Assembly: GCA_945929285.1 (NCBI GenBank)
Contig: CAMEOC010000088.1
Location: 1 to 5,629 of the forward strand
DNA length: 5,629 nucleotides
Direction of reading: 5' to 3'
Origin: an uncultured Mucispirillum sp.
GTDB lineage: Bacteria; Chrysiogenota; Deferribacteres; Deferribacterales; Mucispirillaceae
Shown piece by piece: positions 5,164 to 5,629 of this stretch (the stretch's first letter is position 1; every line of letters begins with the position of its first letter). The notes under the pieces are model-generated. The model saw only the letters and a list, made by a program, of their open reading frames with translations. It was not told the DNA's origin and made no database searches. The position numbers were made by a program, and so were the translations under genes.

Positions 5164-5629
5164 TTATGCACCTAAAGTTTGAAGTTTTTGTTTTGCCAGT
5201 GTGGCAGGTTTTGATTTAGGGTATTTTTTAATCAGGTTTTGGAAAGTAGCAATTGCTTCTTGTTTTTTGCCTTGTTTTTCCTGTACATAGCCAATTTTTA
5301 ACATTGCATCAGGAAGTTTATTTGATTTTGGAAACTTTTTTAAAACATCTTGAAAAGAAGTTAAAGCATTTTTCATATCATTTACAGAGTAGTAAGTTTC
5401 CCCTATCCAGTATTGAGCATTACCTGCTAACTGGTCATTTGGGTATTTTTTAATAAACTCTTGGAATTTGCCTCTAGCTTCTGTATATTTTCTTTGCCTG
5501 TTAAGCTCTATGGCATAAGAATAAAGGCTGTTTTTTGCAGCACCAGAATCTTCTATTACCACAATCTGTGGGGAAGCTTCAACTTTTTCTTGTTTTGCAG
5601 GAGCATCATCTAGCACTATAATATTATTA
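5164..5629 (-). CDS. cpoB: Tol-Pal system / cell division coordinator CpoB (YbgF), C-terminal part
   Basis: CpoB (formerly YbgF) is a periplasmic TPR protein that works with TolA and PBP1B to coordinate outer-membrane constriction and septal wall synthesis. Visible here are about 155 residues: an acidic, low-complexity linker followed by three tandem TPR units that form the typical C-terminal domain. The TPRs cover about 28-61, 65-98 and 102-136, counted from the GTG at 5616; each ends in a KKYP or KKFP turn, and NAQYWIGETYY is typical of the second. The frame stays open to the window edge with codons NNII before that GTG, so the GTG is probably internal. The signal peptide and the N-terminal coiled-coil half of CpoB should lie outside the window. 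No tol or pal gene is visible, so the operon context is unknown. A good terminator follows. A general TPR outer-membrane lipoprotein of the BamD type is less likely, as the linker and short tail fit CpoB. Confidence 0.88.
   Translation of the reverse strand, partial: NNIIVLDDAPAKQEKVEASPQIVVIEDSGAAKNSLYSYAIELNRQRKYTEARGKFQEFIKKYPNDQLAGNAQYWIGETYYSVNDMKNALTSFQDVLKKFPKSNKLPDAMLKIGYVQEKQGKKQEAIATFQNLIKKYPKSKPATLAKQKLQTLGA

Noticed and set aside
5253..5453. Plus-strand open frame of 66 codons
   Set aside because: Antisense to the TPR region of cpoB, with a translation typical of the reverse strand of AT-rich DNA.
5614..5616. GTG as the start codon of cpoB
   Set aside because: The frame continues open to the window edge and the usual signal peptide and coiled coil are missing, so it is probably an internal valine codon of a truncated gene.

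Overview
The window is AT-rich and comes from a bacterium with an outer membrane. It carries the C-terminal part of CpoB/YbgF, a periplasmic protein of the Tol-Pal system, next to housekeeping genes lepA and lepB. The base composition and gene set would fit a low-GC Gram-negative lineage such as the Deferribacterota, but the sequence does not fix the taxon and this is only a guess.

Layout, left to right. Positions 1-135 hold the 5' end of an unrecognised minus-strand gene that runs off the window. Divergent from it, at 197-733 on the plus strand, is a small flavoprotein of the flavodoxin / NADPH-dependent FMN reductase type with a compact four-cysteine motif, so probably an iron-sulfur flavoprotein. 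It ends in a strong GC hairpin shared with the convergent lepB. The rest is all on the minus strand. Read in transcription order it is: cpoB (partial, 5629-5164) and its intrinsic terminator; a Dam-type adenine methyltransferase (4988-4104); a DpnII/MboI-family restriction endonuclease (4095-3253); lepA (3142-1337); and lepB (1336-752), whose ATG directly abuts the lepA stop codon.

The notable part is the type II restriction-modification cassette between cpoB and lepA. Both proteins belong to families that recognise GATC. The cassette is visibly poorer in G+C than lepA and is bracketed by a perfect 26-bp direct repeat (3199-3224 and 5038-5063). This suggests it was inserted into what was once a cpoB-lepA intergenic region, duplicating a short target.

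Reading the whole window by eye, I find no GATC at all in 5,629 bases, although base composition predicts about 13-16. In lepA, the methylase and cpoB, every Asp codon I found before a codon starting with C is the rarer GAC (11 of 11), while elsewhere Asp is almost always GAT. The host sequence therefore looks shaped by GATC restriction over a long time, which sits in interesting tension with the insertion-like structure of the cassette.
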